The notes beneath the pieces are model-generated. The model had not been told where the DNA came from. It made no database searches and saw only the letters and a list, made by a program, of their open reading frames with translations. Below are positions 1 through 12,330 of a stretch of DNA of 64,000 nucleotides, one piece after another. Source of the DNA: Lagopus muta (taxonomy: Eukaryota > Chordata > Aves > Galliformes > Phasianidae); the NCBI RefSeq assembly GCF_023343835.1, contig NC_064436.1, positions 55,403,883-55,467,882 of the forward strand. The letters run 5' to 3'. How positions within the stretch are numbered: position 1 is the stretch's first letter; every line of letters begins with the position of its first letter. Both the position numbers and the translations under genes were made by a program.

Positions 1-625
1 TTTCAGATAGCCTTGACTTCAACACAATGGAACATATGAAAGTAAACCTCCACTGCCTCAAGTGGGTATGCATTTTTGTAGTAATGTTGTTTCCCTTGCC
101 AATTCCCGAATTCAGACAGTAGCTGCTACAACCAATGCATGCTATACTGTCCGTTTCAAACATTTTTTTCTTAAAAAAGCTCACATATTATTATTGCACA
201 TACAGGCAATCCTTGCACAACAACAATCCTGAGTTTGTTTTTTTTTATTTTTTAAAACTATTATAAATATATAGAATGTATCAACAAGAATTTTAAGTAT
301 TTCTTTCGAATGAAAAACACGAACTCTCAATGCTTTTTACAAGAATGTGCAATTCAGGAAATGCTTTAAAAGCATTCAAACAAGATACATTTTTTTTTTC
401 CTAAGCGAGTAACTTTAGAGAAGCTTTAAAACAAATTCAATGCATTTAAACGCTATATAAATCAACATTCAGGATGAAGGGTCAACAGGGGTTAAACTGT
501 CTGTCCTTCTTGACTACATTCATAAATGTCTTTTCTGGCTTTACTTATAGAAGCAACTGCACCGTATCTTGGATATTAAAACCTCCAAGGAAACCGACAA
601 TAAAAGCTGCTAAGAATTTCACAAG

Positions 626-643
626 TTTTTTTTTTTTTTTTTT
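626..643. repeat. T18 homopolymer
   Basis: A run of 18 T on the plus strand within intron 4. It shows no LINE or SINE body beside it, so it looks like a simple low-complexity tract. Confidence 0.9.
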
Positions 644-1571
644 CTCCTTAGGTGTTAATTAAATGATCATTTAACACTGAAATGTAAACACAACATTTTC
701 ATCTACTGACAGCTTAGCCTATTATAAATCCAGGGTAATAAACGTCCTAGTGTTAATACTCTGAACCAAGTTCCCACAACACACTAAGATGCCTTGTCAT
801 GTCTAAGGTTAAGCATCTAGACACAAAACAAAGATTGTGCCTACTCGACTTCCAGTTCAATTTTCCCATCGCCCAGTGACCTAGGTAACACTTTGAGCAA
901 TAAAGAATAAATTTAATTTCTCCAGCATTTTGTGAGGATTAGGAACAATTGTTGGCCTGCAATGACTTTTTATCCTTGGATTCTTTCTCTTCCAGAGCAT
1001 TCCTCCAGTTCTAAAAGAAATTTCTGATGGTTTTAGACACAGAACAAACAGAACTTTAAATTAGGCTTTTTTCAATCAATTGGAACTGTTGGAGGGGAAG
1101 CAATCAACCTTTCTTTGGACTTTTCTCAGCTATTCAGTTACTCCAGGCTTTTATCTTCCACTCGCAGAAGAAACTCGCCATCATAAGGACAAGCTTCTAT
1201 ACTTTCACACTTTTCCTTGGCCTGATTCCTTTCTCCATTTTTTAATTTTTTTATCTTTTAAATCAAGAAGACACAGCTCTCTTAAATGTCCGCTCTGTGC
1301 AAGTTGAGACTTACAGATGTCCTCTTCACATGTAACATTTCACACCATGTTTCTGCACCACATAATAGTGGCATTCGCCCTGACATGCCTTTTTAATTCT
1401 CATTACTTCCATCACTGATACTTAGTTTCCTACTTAACTCCTGCCTAAAAGGTTTCCTATGTCACAATTCTCCAAACCTCTCAAGGTTAACCCTCCAGGA
1501 AAACCTCACAGACTAAACCCTGACTGTAACACAGTTACAGGTGATCTCAAACTTGTTACTTGCATTTTCAC

Positions 1572-1589
1572 TTTTTTTTTTTTTTTTTT
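1572..1589. repeat. T18 homopolymer
   Basis: A run of 18 T on the plus strand. Just after it (about 1616-1657) a roughly 21-bp unit containing ATACCAACAAAA is repeated twice with small differences. Confidence 0.85.
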
Positions 1590-3572
1590 AAAGCAGTTAT
1601 TCAATTCTTCAATTTAACCACTATACCAACAAAATTAACCATTATACCAACAAAAATATGTAATTATTTACATTCAGAGCCAAGGAGGTCAAGATGACCT
1701 GAACATAGCTACCAAAATAGATTTCTTCATCATTTTGAATACTATCATGTTATTTTAGAAGTGCTATGGCCTGAACAAGCCTTTTTTTAGTGTGATAAGC
1801 ATTTAAATATCAACAACTAACAGTATAAAAGATTCTGAATACAACAGATTATTTGTTGGCTCAGAAGAATCACAGTAAACTGTAATTCTGTTTGCTTGAT
1901 GTTTAACATGATTTCCAAATTAAGATTAAAAGAAATTATAAACAGTTTGGGAATGTTTTCTGTAATGAAAGCCAATAGTTAGAAGCACAAACAAATATGC
2001 AGTGCAAATACTAAACTATAGCTTCAGTATTGCAGATTATACAAGGATTCAATAATCTGCTTAGCTGCAGAGTTAGCTTCCAGCCCCAAAATCTCAAGCA
2101 ATTTGCCATTTAATCCCAGTGCAAACGAAAAACTGCTATTAAGAAAAAAAAATGTCCTTTTATAAGTAAAGAAAGACAAACTGACCTGCAATTTAAACAT
2201 ACCATCCAATTATCACAAAATTAAAAACAAATAATGATATTGAGAGACCCAGCTCATGAGTTACTTTTTTTCTCCAATTTTTAAAAATATATTATTACAT
2301 CAAGCAGCGATGTTTAATTCTGTGCATTTGGTACATCATTTTTTTTTACTCCTATGCAGCGGTGCTGTAAAAACACAAAAGATAGCATAGCTCATGTAAA
2401 GCACACAGATTAAAAGACTCTGAAGTACCAAAAGGCACAAAGATTGATATTTGAACTCTAATTAATAATGGTCAAACATAGCAATAATACATTTTACTCG
2501 TTGTTCCTCCCTCCTCCCCACCATGATTACATTTCAAAAGTTCATCCTGGTTCCTCCAACACTTCCACTCAACTAAAGCTAAGGCTGAATGTTTGCTGTT
2601 GCTAGGATATAACTATTGCAAATTGCACATGAAATGCATATATATGTTCTCGTTTCTGTGCTTGACAAATAAACCACCTGATGCACTGTTTTTTTTTCAG
2701 TGCTTCCAAGATCTTTATAGAGTCATCTTGTCATCTTTTACCGTACATAAAAATGGCTTATATCTGAAGCAAAGCAGTAGTGGTATTTGCTTTGTTCACT
2801 GTGTTGTAAAGAGTGATAGGATTTTCAGTTTTGAAATGTTATAGCAGAGAATGAGAATCAAGGGTAGAGGTAAGAGGATGAGAGAAAAAATGCACACACA
2901 AGGTAAGCTGCATAAAATTATCTAGCTCCTGATTTACTTTTCTCTCTAGATGAAAAAACGAGCAGGTGACAGAAAAGCAAAATCTTCAATGCCTGAAATG
3001 AATGCCAGAGAAGAGGTATAACAAACACAGCATGACAGGTAACCCACTCTTGATTACTGAGCTCCTCTGTACAGGTAACAAACTTCAACATCGGCAGTTT
3101 AACCATCCAGTAATTCTTGTATTCTGAAGTAGTTTTGTTTTTAGCCACAGATTGTAATAAAAGCAAAAATAAATCACACAGAACTAATAATGGAACTGCA
3201 GCACAGGATACCAAACTCATTCTGAAAACATTCTAGACTGGGGAGCACAACTTTAAATTAGTGACAATACACTCCATTAGCAAGTTTGAAAATGATGTGT
3301 CCACATTGCAAGAAATAGTAATTAGTCTTGTGTGTTAAAGATTTCCTTTTAATTACTAGTTTGCAATATCACAGAGATAAAACTGCACACACATTTTATA
3401 CATATACTATATGCAGTAAATCTTCATTAAAAGAAAAAAATCTATGAGAGATTACATAGAGACTACTAGAACACTTCATAAAAAACCATAAAAACTGAAA
3501 CCAACAGCAGAAAAGAAAACACTGCCAGGAAGGTTCTAACAACAATTTCAATTAATAATTAATAGAAAAATG

Positions 3573-3609
3573 AAAAACAAACAAACAAAAACAACAACAA
3601 CAAAAAAAA
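3573..3609. repeat. AAAC/CAA-rich simple repeat
   Basis: A short tract mixing AAAC and CAA units, followed by an A run. It is a low-complexity sequence in intron 4. Confidence 0.85.
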
Positions 3610-4239
3610 CCATATCTTGTCCCAATAAATCTTTTGTTAGGCAACCAGCACACCTCTGTAACAAAGCAAAGCACAGTAATACCGCAGCACAGAACAGAAG
3701 GAAAGCTCTCCTGTTACCCTGATCCAACAGCAGCTCACCTACCAACCTGCCTGCGGAAGAAGAGTGACTCACCAATAGTGCTGTCAGAAAAGGAGAAACA
3801 TCCCCTTGCTCCTTCTTGGGTTTTTAACACCCAGAGCCACCTGTCTGCAGTTGCAGGAAGATTTCAGGGGCATGATAACAAGCACTTCCTAATGAGATAT
3901 TTCTTCACTAATTAAGGCATTGAAATTGAAGATAAATACCTTATCTACAAAATTACAGCTGCAGCCTCTCTTGCTATGCTTATACCATTAAAAGGGACAG
4001 GATATGACAAATAACTTAAGCCCCAAATACAGCTACCTGAAAAACAAAACCAGCATCTTAAAATACTTTGAAACTCACTGCTTTAGCATCTCATATATAC
4101 CACTGCTTTTTTTCCTTTATTTTCCATTCCTATCTCTGATTGCTTTTTACCTTCACCATAAGAAAAATAAAAAATGAAAAGGTATGACAGGAAATGATGC
4201 AAATCACAGGTTCCCCTGCAGCAGCTGGAAAAACAGCAG

Positions 4240-4400
4240 AACTTTCCTTCTCCCCACGACAGGAGTGTGCAAGGCAGCGGGCGGATGAGTGATGATGGCG
4301 GCCCGGCTGGACAACGGTAACCCTGGCAACTGTAACCTGCAATTCCTGCCCAGCCATTGTGGGATTTATTGTGGCAGGGGCCAGAGAGGCCAAGAGTAAA
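4240..4400. promoter_or_regulatory. Candidate intronic regulatory island with RFX X-box
   Basis: A GC-richer island with several CpGs stands out from the surrounding AT-rich intron. It carries GTAACCCTGGCAAC at 4317-4330, an inverted pair of half-sites (GTAACC and GGCAAC, 2-bp spacer) matching the X-box bound by RFX factors, and another GTAACC half-site at 4332-4337. The motif is read directly from the sequence; enhancer function is inference. No gene is evident here. Confidence 0.3.
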
Positions 4401-5799
4401 ATGAAGCAGAGACTATGGTGTCTGACACATCTAGTACCACACACTTTAATCATAGCTGGCAGAAATTAATTCAGGAGGAATTTTTGCAAGGGCCCCCCAT
4501 GCAGCATGGTTTGTTGTTGTTGTTCTTACTGCTGCTGCTGTTCTGGCCTACGATTATTTTTAAAAGTTTTTATTTTTTCCCTTTTTTAATGTTTATGTTT
4601 TTTCTTTAATTATTAACAGTCTGATTTTTATTTTGCCTTCAAGTCACCAACTGACATCTCAGAACCAAGCGTTTATTTTTCTGTCAGAGGAGAAATTTCT
4701 CATTCACAACATGTTTCTTTTCAAGTACATCATATTAGACATCTTTCCTTTCTAACATGCAAAATCAGACCATGTCAATAAGAAAGACGGCTTCTTTCAA
4801 CGCCAGTGTTGCCCAATCCATACAAAAAATACTGGTCATTAAGGGAACTTTAACCTCCTTCCAAGTGCAAGAAATGAAAACTAAAAGGGACAGGCTTTGT
4901 GTCGAGAATCCAATACCCTTTACATGCCACTGATTTAGAAAGGTATCTTTTAAAACCAAATTCTCCAAAAGCTGTGGGTCTGGTCCTCGGTATCCTGCAG
5001 CAAACGGCAATCAATGAGCTGTGCTCTAACCAGCCAAAGAAAGCAGTCAAAATCCATTTGCCTCAGCTAAGCCCTCTCCAGCTCCCCGCATTAAAGCACC
5101 CTTATGGATGCTGGGTGAGTCACTGCGAGCAGGCACACGGGTCACTGGAAACAACACATCCTGTGCTTGCAGGAAAAGCACTTGTTGCAGCAGGACTTGT
5201 ATTACCCTGTGGGATTTACAACAGCACCTATATTTTAACATTATTGCGTCAAAACAGAGGTTCATGTACGTTTTTCTTTGAAAGAGATCTGGCAAGGTAA
5301 GATTAATATACCCTTCAGCACTAGTCAGACTATTTTTAGCATACTACTTCCTATTGAAATGTATGTGTCAAAACACCTCTGCAGATAACTCTTAATGGGA
5401 GAATCAGTTTCTGCTTTGACTAAATTATCCATTTTAACCTGTTCCAAGAGATTTCTCAGAAGGCTGATAAATCTGAAAGAAAATAACCTGAAAAATAATT
5501 CATCTAGTTACCTTTGAAAATAGCGTCCCCAGACATGGGAAATAATGCACTGTCTCTTTTAAACTCCCAACCTATCGCTTTCCTTTACTTACACTTCCCA
5601 TCTGTCAACAAGTGCTTGTAATTTTATTACACTGTCCTGTAGTTTATGCAGAGTTGGTATTATTTTACAGAGTTCTGTTAATGGACTGGATAAATGGTAA
5701 TGCTATTTAAACTAGTCTCTTGCTCCAGCAAACACAGCTGCAACTGTACTACTATTTCTAGGCAAACATCTTGACCTGAACATGCAGTGCTCTCTCAGC

Positions 5800-6120
5800 C
5801 CGTCCAAAGAGAAATTGGAGCAGACAGCAAAGGGAAAGCATAGCCGGCCGCTGGCGGCAACCAACTGTGTCTAATCATAATTCATATACAGTGTACCCTC
5901 TTTCTTTTATATTGCATTTAGGCTACACAACAAGCATATGTGCTTCTTCACCTGGCATCTCATTTACAGCCAAGGGTCAAATGGTAATTATTATTCACAG
6001 AAGCTCAATAGTATGCTGAAAACATGCAATGCACACAATGTTTGATTAGCTGTTAAATGCCAAAAATAAATACTAAGCCCAAAGTCTATTATACATTTTA
6101 TTGATCATGTTTAATGAACT
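5800..6120. promoter_or_regulatory. Candidate conserved non-coding element
   Basis: A non-repetitive block contains a small CpG cluster around GCCGGCCGCTGGCGGCAA (about 5843-5860), followed by ATTA/TAAT homeodomain-type cores and balanced composition through about 6060. It has no long ORF and no transposon signature. That texture is common in developmental enhancers, but conservation was not tested. Confidence 0.22.
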
Positions 6121-6187
6121 TTTAATTCTCCTTCAACATATATTCATTTGGATACAAATATGCATAAGCACTTAAACCAACAGATGC

Positions 6188-6190
6188 AAA

Positions 6191-6229
<39 letters not shown>

Positions 6230-6230
6230 A
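6188..6230. repeat. (AAAT)n microsatellite
   Basis: About 43 bp of near-perfect AAAT tandem repeat in SLIT2 intron 4. It is likely to be length-polymorphic. Confidence 0.97.
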
Positions 6231-8145
6231 CCAAATGACTTTATAGTATTCAGAGTGGTCAAACCATACATAATCTGAAAGTTGACCAAGTAGACATTTA
6301 CCTACTGTCAATGTTTTTGTTAGACATTTTTAAATTACAGATTTAGTTTAAGCAACCACAGATTTTTAGTATCTTTCTAATTTTCTTTTAAACATGAATA
6401 CATTATAACCAGACATTCACTTTCATGGTCTGATCAACAATAACCCTTAGGCAGAAGAAATTTAATACTGTGAAGACAGTGATCTCTTACTTTCTACCAT
6501 ATACACTGTGAGCAGTTGTGTGCTTTGTCAAAAGATATTACAGATTTAAGACTAGCTTTTATCAAATATACAATTCTGAGTTAAATATATTTAAGTATGA
6601 TTTTGCCTGAAGCGTGCATCCTTTTTTTTTTTTTTTCTCCTGCAAATTATGGCTCATTTCTATTTTATACAAATTTAGATAACAACCTTTACACCATAGG
6701 TAGAATAATAAAATGATCATAAATCCCTTTCATTTTCCTTCCTGATGGAAGTAATATCTCCGTGATTGCTGATGGAAATCACAGAAGAAACTGAACTGTT
6801 AATATATATAAAACCACACATGAATATATTATAATATAATAGTAGAGAAAAAATGTTTTTGTTTGTCAGAACAAAAGCCTTCAGGAGCTTTCTGGTCTAG
6901 TAATTTAACAACTCATTGCATCTACAGGGAAGTTCAAGAAACAAAAAATGCATCCACAGCAAACAAAAGAAACAAAAATACACAGAAATAAATGTTTATA
7001 CCAATAATAGCATCGTTTTCAGTTTACCATTTCAAATTACCAGAATAGGGGGAAAAAGAACTATTATTTTGCAATATGAGAACAGAAATCAACTCCTAAA
7101 AAATAAAAGCTTAATTATATCATTTGTTCTCAGGAACATTTTCATATACTAAAGTGAAAACAAATCAGAAGAACTCTGCCTTCTTCCACCTACACATATT
7201 TTTTCCAAGCACATAAAGGATGAAACTCAAAAACAATGATTTCAACAGCAGAAGTCTCACCTGAACCCTAAATAAAAGTGTCGAATACATATACTTAACT
7301 AAAATAGGGCTAAACTTCTACCATCTTTTCAAAGCCTATTTAAGCTTGTCATGTATGCCATTCACACCTCATAACATAACGTTGTGTTGTAACGTATTTT
7401 GTTACAAAAAGTGATTGTATGGATAAATGCAGAAATTACTGTCTGAACTTAATCCCATGTTGATACTGCAGCACAAATGAGTAGGTTCTTCAAATAGAGC
7501 CAGTGGGTCAAAATACTTGAAAAAATCTGCCACAAGTAAAAGATTATCAAACCAAAGAAAATAATCAAACCAAAAAAACATCCAATTTTCTATCATTTGT
7601 ATTTATTGTAAAACATTTCATAGCTTTTTCTATCTTCAGTTTATGTTGTGACCTTTGTTTTCTTTCTGAGGGACATGGGAGAGATCTCCACAGGCTACTA
7701 TTTGTCAATGCTGATTTTTCTGGTAAAGTGTGTAGAGCTATAAAACCAGAACATAACAAAGACAAAGTGCTGTACACTGCTATATTGCTGGGCCATGATC
7801 TCCACAGTCATACAGCTATTTTAAGAGAGGAAGCAAGCAAAGAAACAAAAAATACACCTACCCACCCCAGATAAACAGGAGAAAAAAAAAAGCTGGAGCA
7901 TTCCTTCAACAGTTCTTAACAGAAACAGGAAAGGATGAAACAGTATTTAGTCTCATACAAGTATCAGTTTCTAACCTAGGTTCTAAAAAATATTCCTGCT
8001 AAGTAGTCAAAGTACTTAGAAGATCAGTGTTAATAAATGTATTTTGGCCCGGTTTGAGGCAAAAGACAAAAACCCAATGCAAGACAGAATAATAAAACAA
8101 CACCATGTTTTCCAGAATAACAGTTACCGGATCGTGCCTACTTAC

Positions 8146-8217
8146 AGCCTGTATAACTTCGGCGTCCCCAGAAAGAGCAGCTCAGAAAGCAACTGGAGGT
8201 TATTTCTGTTTAGGCGC
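8146..8217 (-). CDS. SLIT2: SLIT2 exon 4: third LRR of LRR domain 1
   Basis: A 72-nt exon completes L107 with its first base and encodes residues 108-130 (RLNRNNLQLLSELLFLGTPK then LYR), then the first two bases of L131. The reverse complement shows AAAAG before the exon and CT|GTAAGT after it, so both splice sites are consensus. The repeat follows the LxLxxNxL pattern of extracellular LRRs. From memory the mammalian repeat has F and P where this one reads L and S (LLSE), a change at non-consensus positions. The exon is in the same phase as exons 2 and 3. It lies about 15 kb from exon 3, so it would be missed by ORF-length gene finding. Confidence 0.95.
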
Positions 8218-8828
8218 CTTTTGAAAGAAAAAGAAAAGGTTGTGTTAAATTACAACTGAAGTGCTTCAACAATACAGTGCATACACTTTGAGCAGATCAC
8301 TGCGCTGTAACAAGCTGATCTTAAAGGCTATGTAATGCTGGTCCATTAGCGGAGACATGGTCGAGCAGTAAATTTACCATGGACTAATTACATTTTCTGG
8401 TTTCCCCAACAGACTGTATTACCTATTTCATTTTATGAAAGATTATTTTGAATTTCTGTAGTGTGAATCAACCACTAAGTCAGGATTCTATCCTGCATAA
8501 CCAACCAGAAAACTAAAAATACAGAGCCAGCAGAGTAACTTCAATCTTTCTCCAACTCTTTGTTCCTCTTGGTATAATGAAGTGAACACACACACATTTT
8601 CTGACCATGAAATACTGTTCAAAGGAACATGTATCAAGTGCATGCACTTAGTTAAGTAATGAGAGAATATATCTACAGACTCTTATAAACTATTTCAACA
8701 GCAACAAAAGCAACAAAGCTGTTACAGAAACTCTGATCAAATGAAAGCCAGAAAATCATGAAGTCCCAACTTAAATTCAGATCGTATTTTTAATTTTGTC
8801 CACAGCTATAAAATACACCACAGTTAAA

Positions 8829-8892
8829 TTAAAAAAAAAAAAAAAAAGATTTAAAAATTTAAATTTAAAAATTTAAAAAAGAAAAAAAAAAA
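8829..8892. repeat. A-rich low-complexity tract with TTTAAA palindromes
   Basis: An A17 run at 8831-8847 leads into repeated ATTTAAA units that form short self-complementary stretches, then another A-rich run. The tract contains no coding signal. Confidence 0.85.
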
Positions 8893-11800
8893 TCAGTTGT
8901 ATGTCAGATACATAAAATACTACAAAAGAAAAACTGCAGCTGGGATTTGAAAATACCCATTTGCCTATGAGATTTCTGATGGAATATGCTGACCAGTGTC
9001 AAACCTGTTTAGCTTAAGGTAACAAGTTCTCTGCAGTATAACCATAAGCAACAGAACAATCCCCTCACAAAGACAAATGTGTTCCATTTTCATGATTATT
9101 TATTTATTTATATAACATATAGTGCATATTATTCTTTTTAAGTGACAGCCCTGGAGTAGCACACAGTCATATCATTCAACAATTCAAACTCCAAACAGGT
9201 TTTTATTTTTAAGGAATGCAACACACATGCCACCTGCCATTCAAAGCAGCATGCTGAAAAACATGCTTCTTCCTAAGAACCTCATCACAAGTCCTAGTTT
9301 GCAATGCACAGTGCTTCTCAACATACTACTTCTAAAGCATTCCTGGCCACCAGACTGCACAGTATGGACTGTTATTTATTTTATCCCTACATTAGTTGCA
9401 TTACTTAAATCAATACGTATTTACCAAGAAATTCCACAAGGTGTAAAAGAAAAAAAATTCAAAAATGCAACAGGTCTTACAAAGCTTACACTCTTACACT
9501 CAGCATCACTTTAAAAGTATACTTCATGGGTCAAATACTTGTGTTAGTATGTAATTTTCCATATTTAGATCACCAGTTTCTATTAGCACCTGCAGTTCAC
9601 ACGGTCCACACAACTGCATACACATACTATTAACAAAGGATGCATGTGCTGCTGTACAGACATTAAAATTAAATACTGGTAATAAGTCAAATGCATGAAT
9701 TAATCAAGCACTCATAGAAGTAGATTCGTGACTCAATAGCTTCTACCAACTGAGCTTGACACTTAGAATTAGTGTTTCAACCTACACTTTCACTTTGCCT
9801 TTCAAAAATTAAAACATTCATTCTTAGAGTGCTAAGTGAATTGAGGGGACATGAGTTAAATGAGCTACTGGCCATTCATGAATTCAGTATTTTGTAGTTT
9901 CTTCCTTTAATTATTCCATCTGTGTCACTGTAGCTCCTCTTAAAGCAAAGCTTTCGCTACCAAGAATGTGTCCATCTCTAATTGCCTGAGCCAGATTATA
10001 AAGTATTACTAAGTTTCTGTAGCCAACAATGGAAGACATTTCCCTTACAATACTAAGTACTATTTCAAGAAAGAACCTTCAGCTACACTTATTTTTTTTA
10101 TGTGTTTATATATATATACGTACGTTAAGCATTATATATAGCAAGATGTTTTCAGTAAAGTGAATTTGTCTTAAATTTCTTGCAAATAAACCCTATGAAC
10201 TAGTCATTACTGAAATGATTTTTTCAAGACTGCAATAGATAGTTCTGTTAAAAAAAATAACAATAACAAGTGAATGAAAAGGACATGGCGTGAATCTGGA
10301 ATGCATCCACCATTATCCTGAACACAACAGCTTTCAGGCATACAGCCAGCTCTGAAGAGTTTGCAATCTTTGATACAGAGCCACACACACAGTCCAGAAA
10401 ACACATTCCTACTTTAAACAGTTCATGGCTCTCTGATACAGGCATCGCCATCTTTTCACATGGCCTCACCTTTGCCTCAAACTGTATTTTGTTTGAAAGA
10501 GCAACACCTGTCCTCAACATGCAGACATGGCATGAGACATACATGTCCCCGGAAATTAAAACCTGAGGTAACCACAGATACGGGAAGGCAAATAAAAAAA
10601 AGAACTACAGCTACTGCAGAGTAAAAACATGCAGAAAAAGAACACTTTTTCTTTCTGTATGTCAGCACAGACCTCTCTGCAGCTTGTGTGTGAACAGCAT
10701 TTCCCCTGGGACAATTTGAGAAGAGAAATTTCAGTTGAATCAACTGAACTGCTCTCCCAGAACTGACATTAAGTTCAAGGTATGGCATCGAAGAAGCAGT
10801 GATGAAATGTTCCATACGTCCCCCTTTCAATTTCCTAGCTGAGCTAGAAAAAATCTGCTTTTCTCAAGGAAAGGAAGAGAGCTCAGAAGAGATGAAGTGT
10901 TAGTGGCGCAAGAAACAGAAAATACACTGGAGAATCTCTTCTAATATTGCAGTACCTTGAGCTATAAAGTTGCTGGTAGTGGCCAGAAATAAGTGGGTGA
11001 GTGTATGACATCACATAATTCTTTCAATGCAGCAAAACTGAGCCCCAGTTGAAATAAATACAACTTTTGCTTGCATTACTGAATCCAGCATTTAGATTGA
11101 GCAAACTGACTCAAGTAAATTCTTCAGCTCTTCATGATAAATTCAAGCAAAGTCCACATAATACCTAAATTACAAAAAATGCTTTAAATACTTCAGTTTA
11201 AAGTTTCCAGAGCTCAGTCTTCTAAATATAGAATGTGCTAGAAAAACAACTTTGAAGTGAAATGATGAAAGAAATACATGAATATACTCAAAGATATTAC
11301 AGTTTTCAGAAGCATCAGGTTAAGTATACAAAAGGTGACTCTGGCAGGTGGGTAGGCAGTCTTTACAGGAAGTTTGATACCAATAGATAAAACGTAGGTC
11401 CAAAAAACAACAGGTTACACAGAGAAGCAAACAGTGAAGTCAAGAAAAAAGATAAAAAATAATGAATGTACACCTGTGATTATTATTATTGTTCCTAAGG
11501 AAAATCATTTGTTAAGAGCTCTAGAGAACAGGATATCCTTGCAGAAATTGAAACATATCTGTATTTTACTCATCCTGTGTGAAGAGTCAGAAGATATGAA
11601 TTGAATGGCAGAGACTGAGGCAGAAAAAGTTGTGGAGAGAGCATGTCAATTTCCCAGTCATAGACACCTCAACCCAATGATGCCTCGCCATGCCACCTGT
11701 CCACTCAATGCCACTCTCAAGTTTTCTTGCCATAGTAACTGTGATCCACTATCAATCATGAAGAGAGAGGGAGGAAGAAAGATCAAAAACAAAGTTCTTA

Positions 11801-11957
11801 ATTATACTATTTGCACTGTAATCGTCTGCAACTGCTATAATTCACAAGCAGGTCTGTGTTTTCCAGACAAGTTAGCACCTTCCCTGTAACTTGCTCCTAA
11901 TTCCCCTGTAATCAACTACACACCAAAGAAGCCCTATGTAGTCTATTCTTACACTGT

Positions 11958-12330
11958 TCCATCCTTGTTCTGAGGGAACCTTCACAGTTTGGGATGACAA
12001 GAGGTCTCCACTTCCTGCTCAAAGCAGGATTGGTTATGAGACCTGGGCAGTCGGTCAGGGCTACATCTAGTAGAGGCTTCAAGGACAAACAGCACAGCCT
12101 CCCTGAGAAACTGGTTTGTTCCAGCACTTGAGTTCTCATATCCACTCCTATTTCCTCCTTTCAATTTACAATTCTTATCTCAACACAGTGATGAGCATGA
12201 TTCCAGCTTCTTGATAACTTTTTCACAGGTACTGGGAGGCTGCTATTTTGCCCCCTACAAGTTGTTTCCTCCAGGTTAAATAAGCCCAGCTAAAATACTT
12301 TCAGCTGTTTTTTGTTCAAGTAAATGCAAT
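11958..12330 (-). mobile_element. Decayed CR1 LINE fragment
   Basis: The block resembles an old CR1-family sequence in reverse orientation. It has a segment like CCTGCTCAAAGCAGG..., then GCCTCCCTGAGAAACTGGTT with TTCCAGCACTTGA (the degenerate CR1 'cctgttccag' region), then a part near 12226-12300 resembling 'tactggaaggctgctat... ccaggttaaataagcccagct'. Divergence is high and no ORF survives. Borders are approximate; the match is from memory. Confidence 0.55.

Larger units (their letters stand above)
1..8145 (-). other. SLIT2: SLIT2 intron 4 (partial)
   Basis: This is the 5' part of a large intron beginning at the GTAAGT donor next to exon 4. I searched it for the next 72-nt LRR exon (human-like DLSENQIQ repeat) on the minus strand and did not find it, so exon 5 lies outside the window. 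The stretch is mostly AT-rich unique sequence with T18 tracts at 626-643 and 1572-1589, a CAA/AAAC-rich simple repeat at 3573-3609 and an AAAT microsatellite at 6188-6230. Two GC-richer islands (about 4240-4400 and 5800-6120) stand out as possible regulatory sequence. No coding exon or transposon was recognised. Confidence 0.8.

Noticed and set aside
1..8145. Search for SLIT2 exon 5 or later exons
   Set aside because: No minus-strand 72-nt segment with the DLSENQIQ repeat and splice sites was found; exon 5 is presumably beyond the window.
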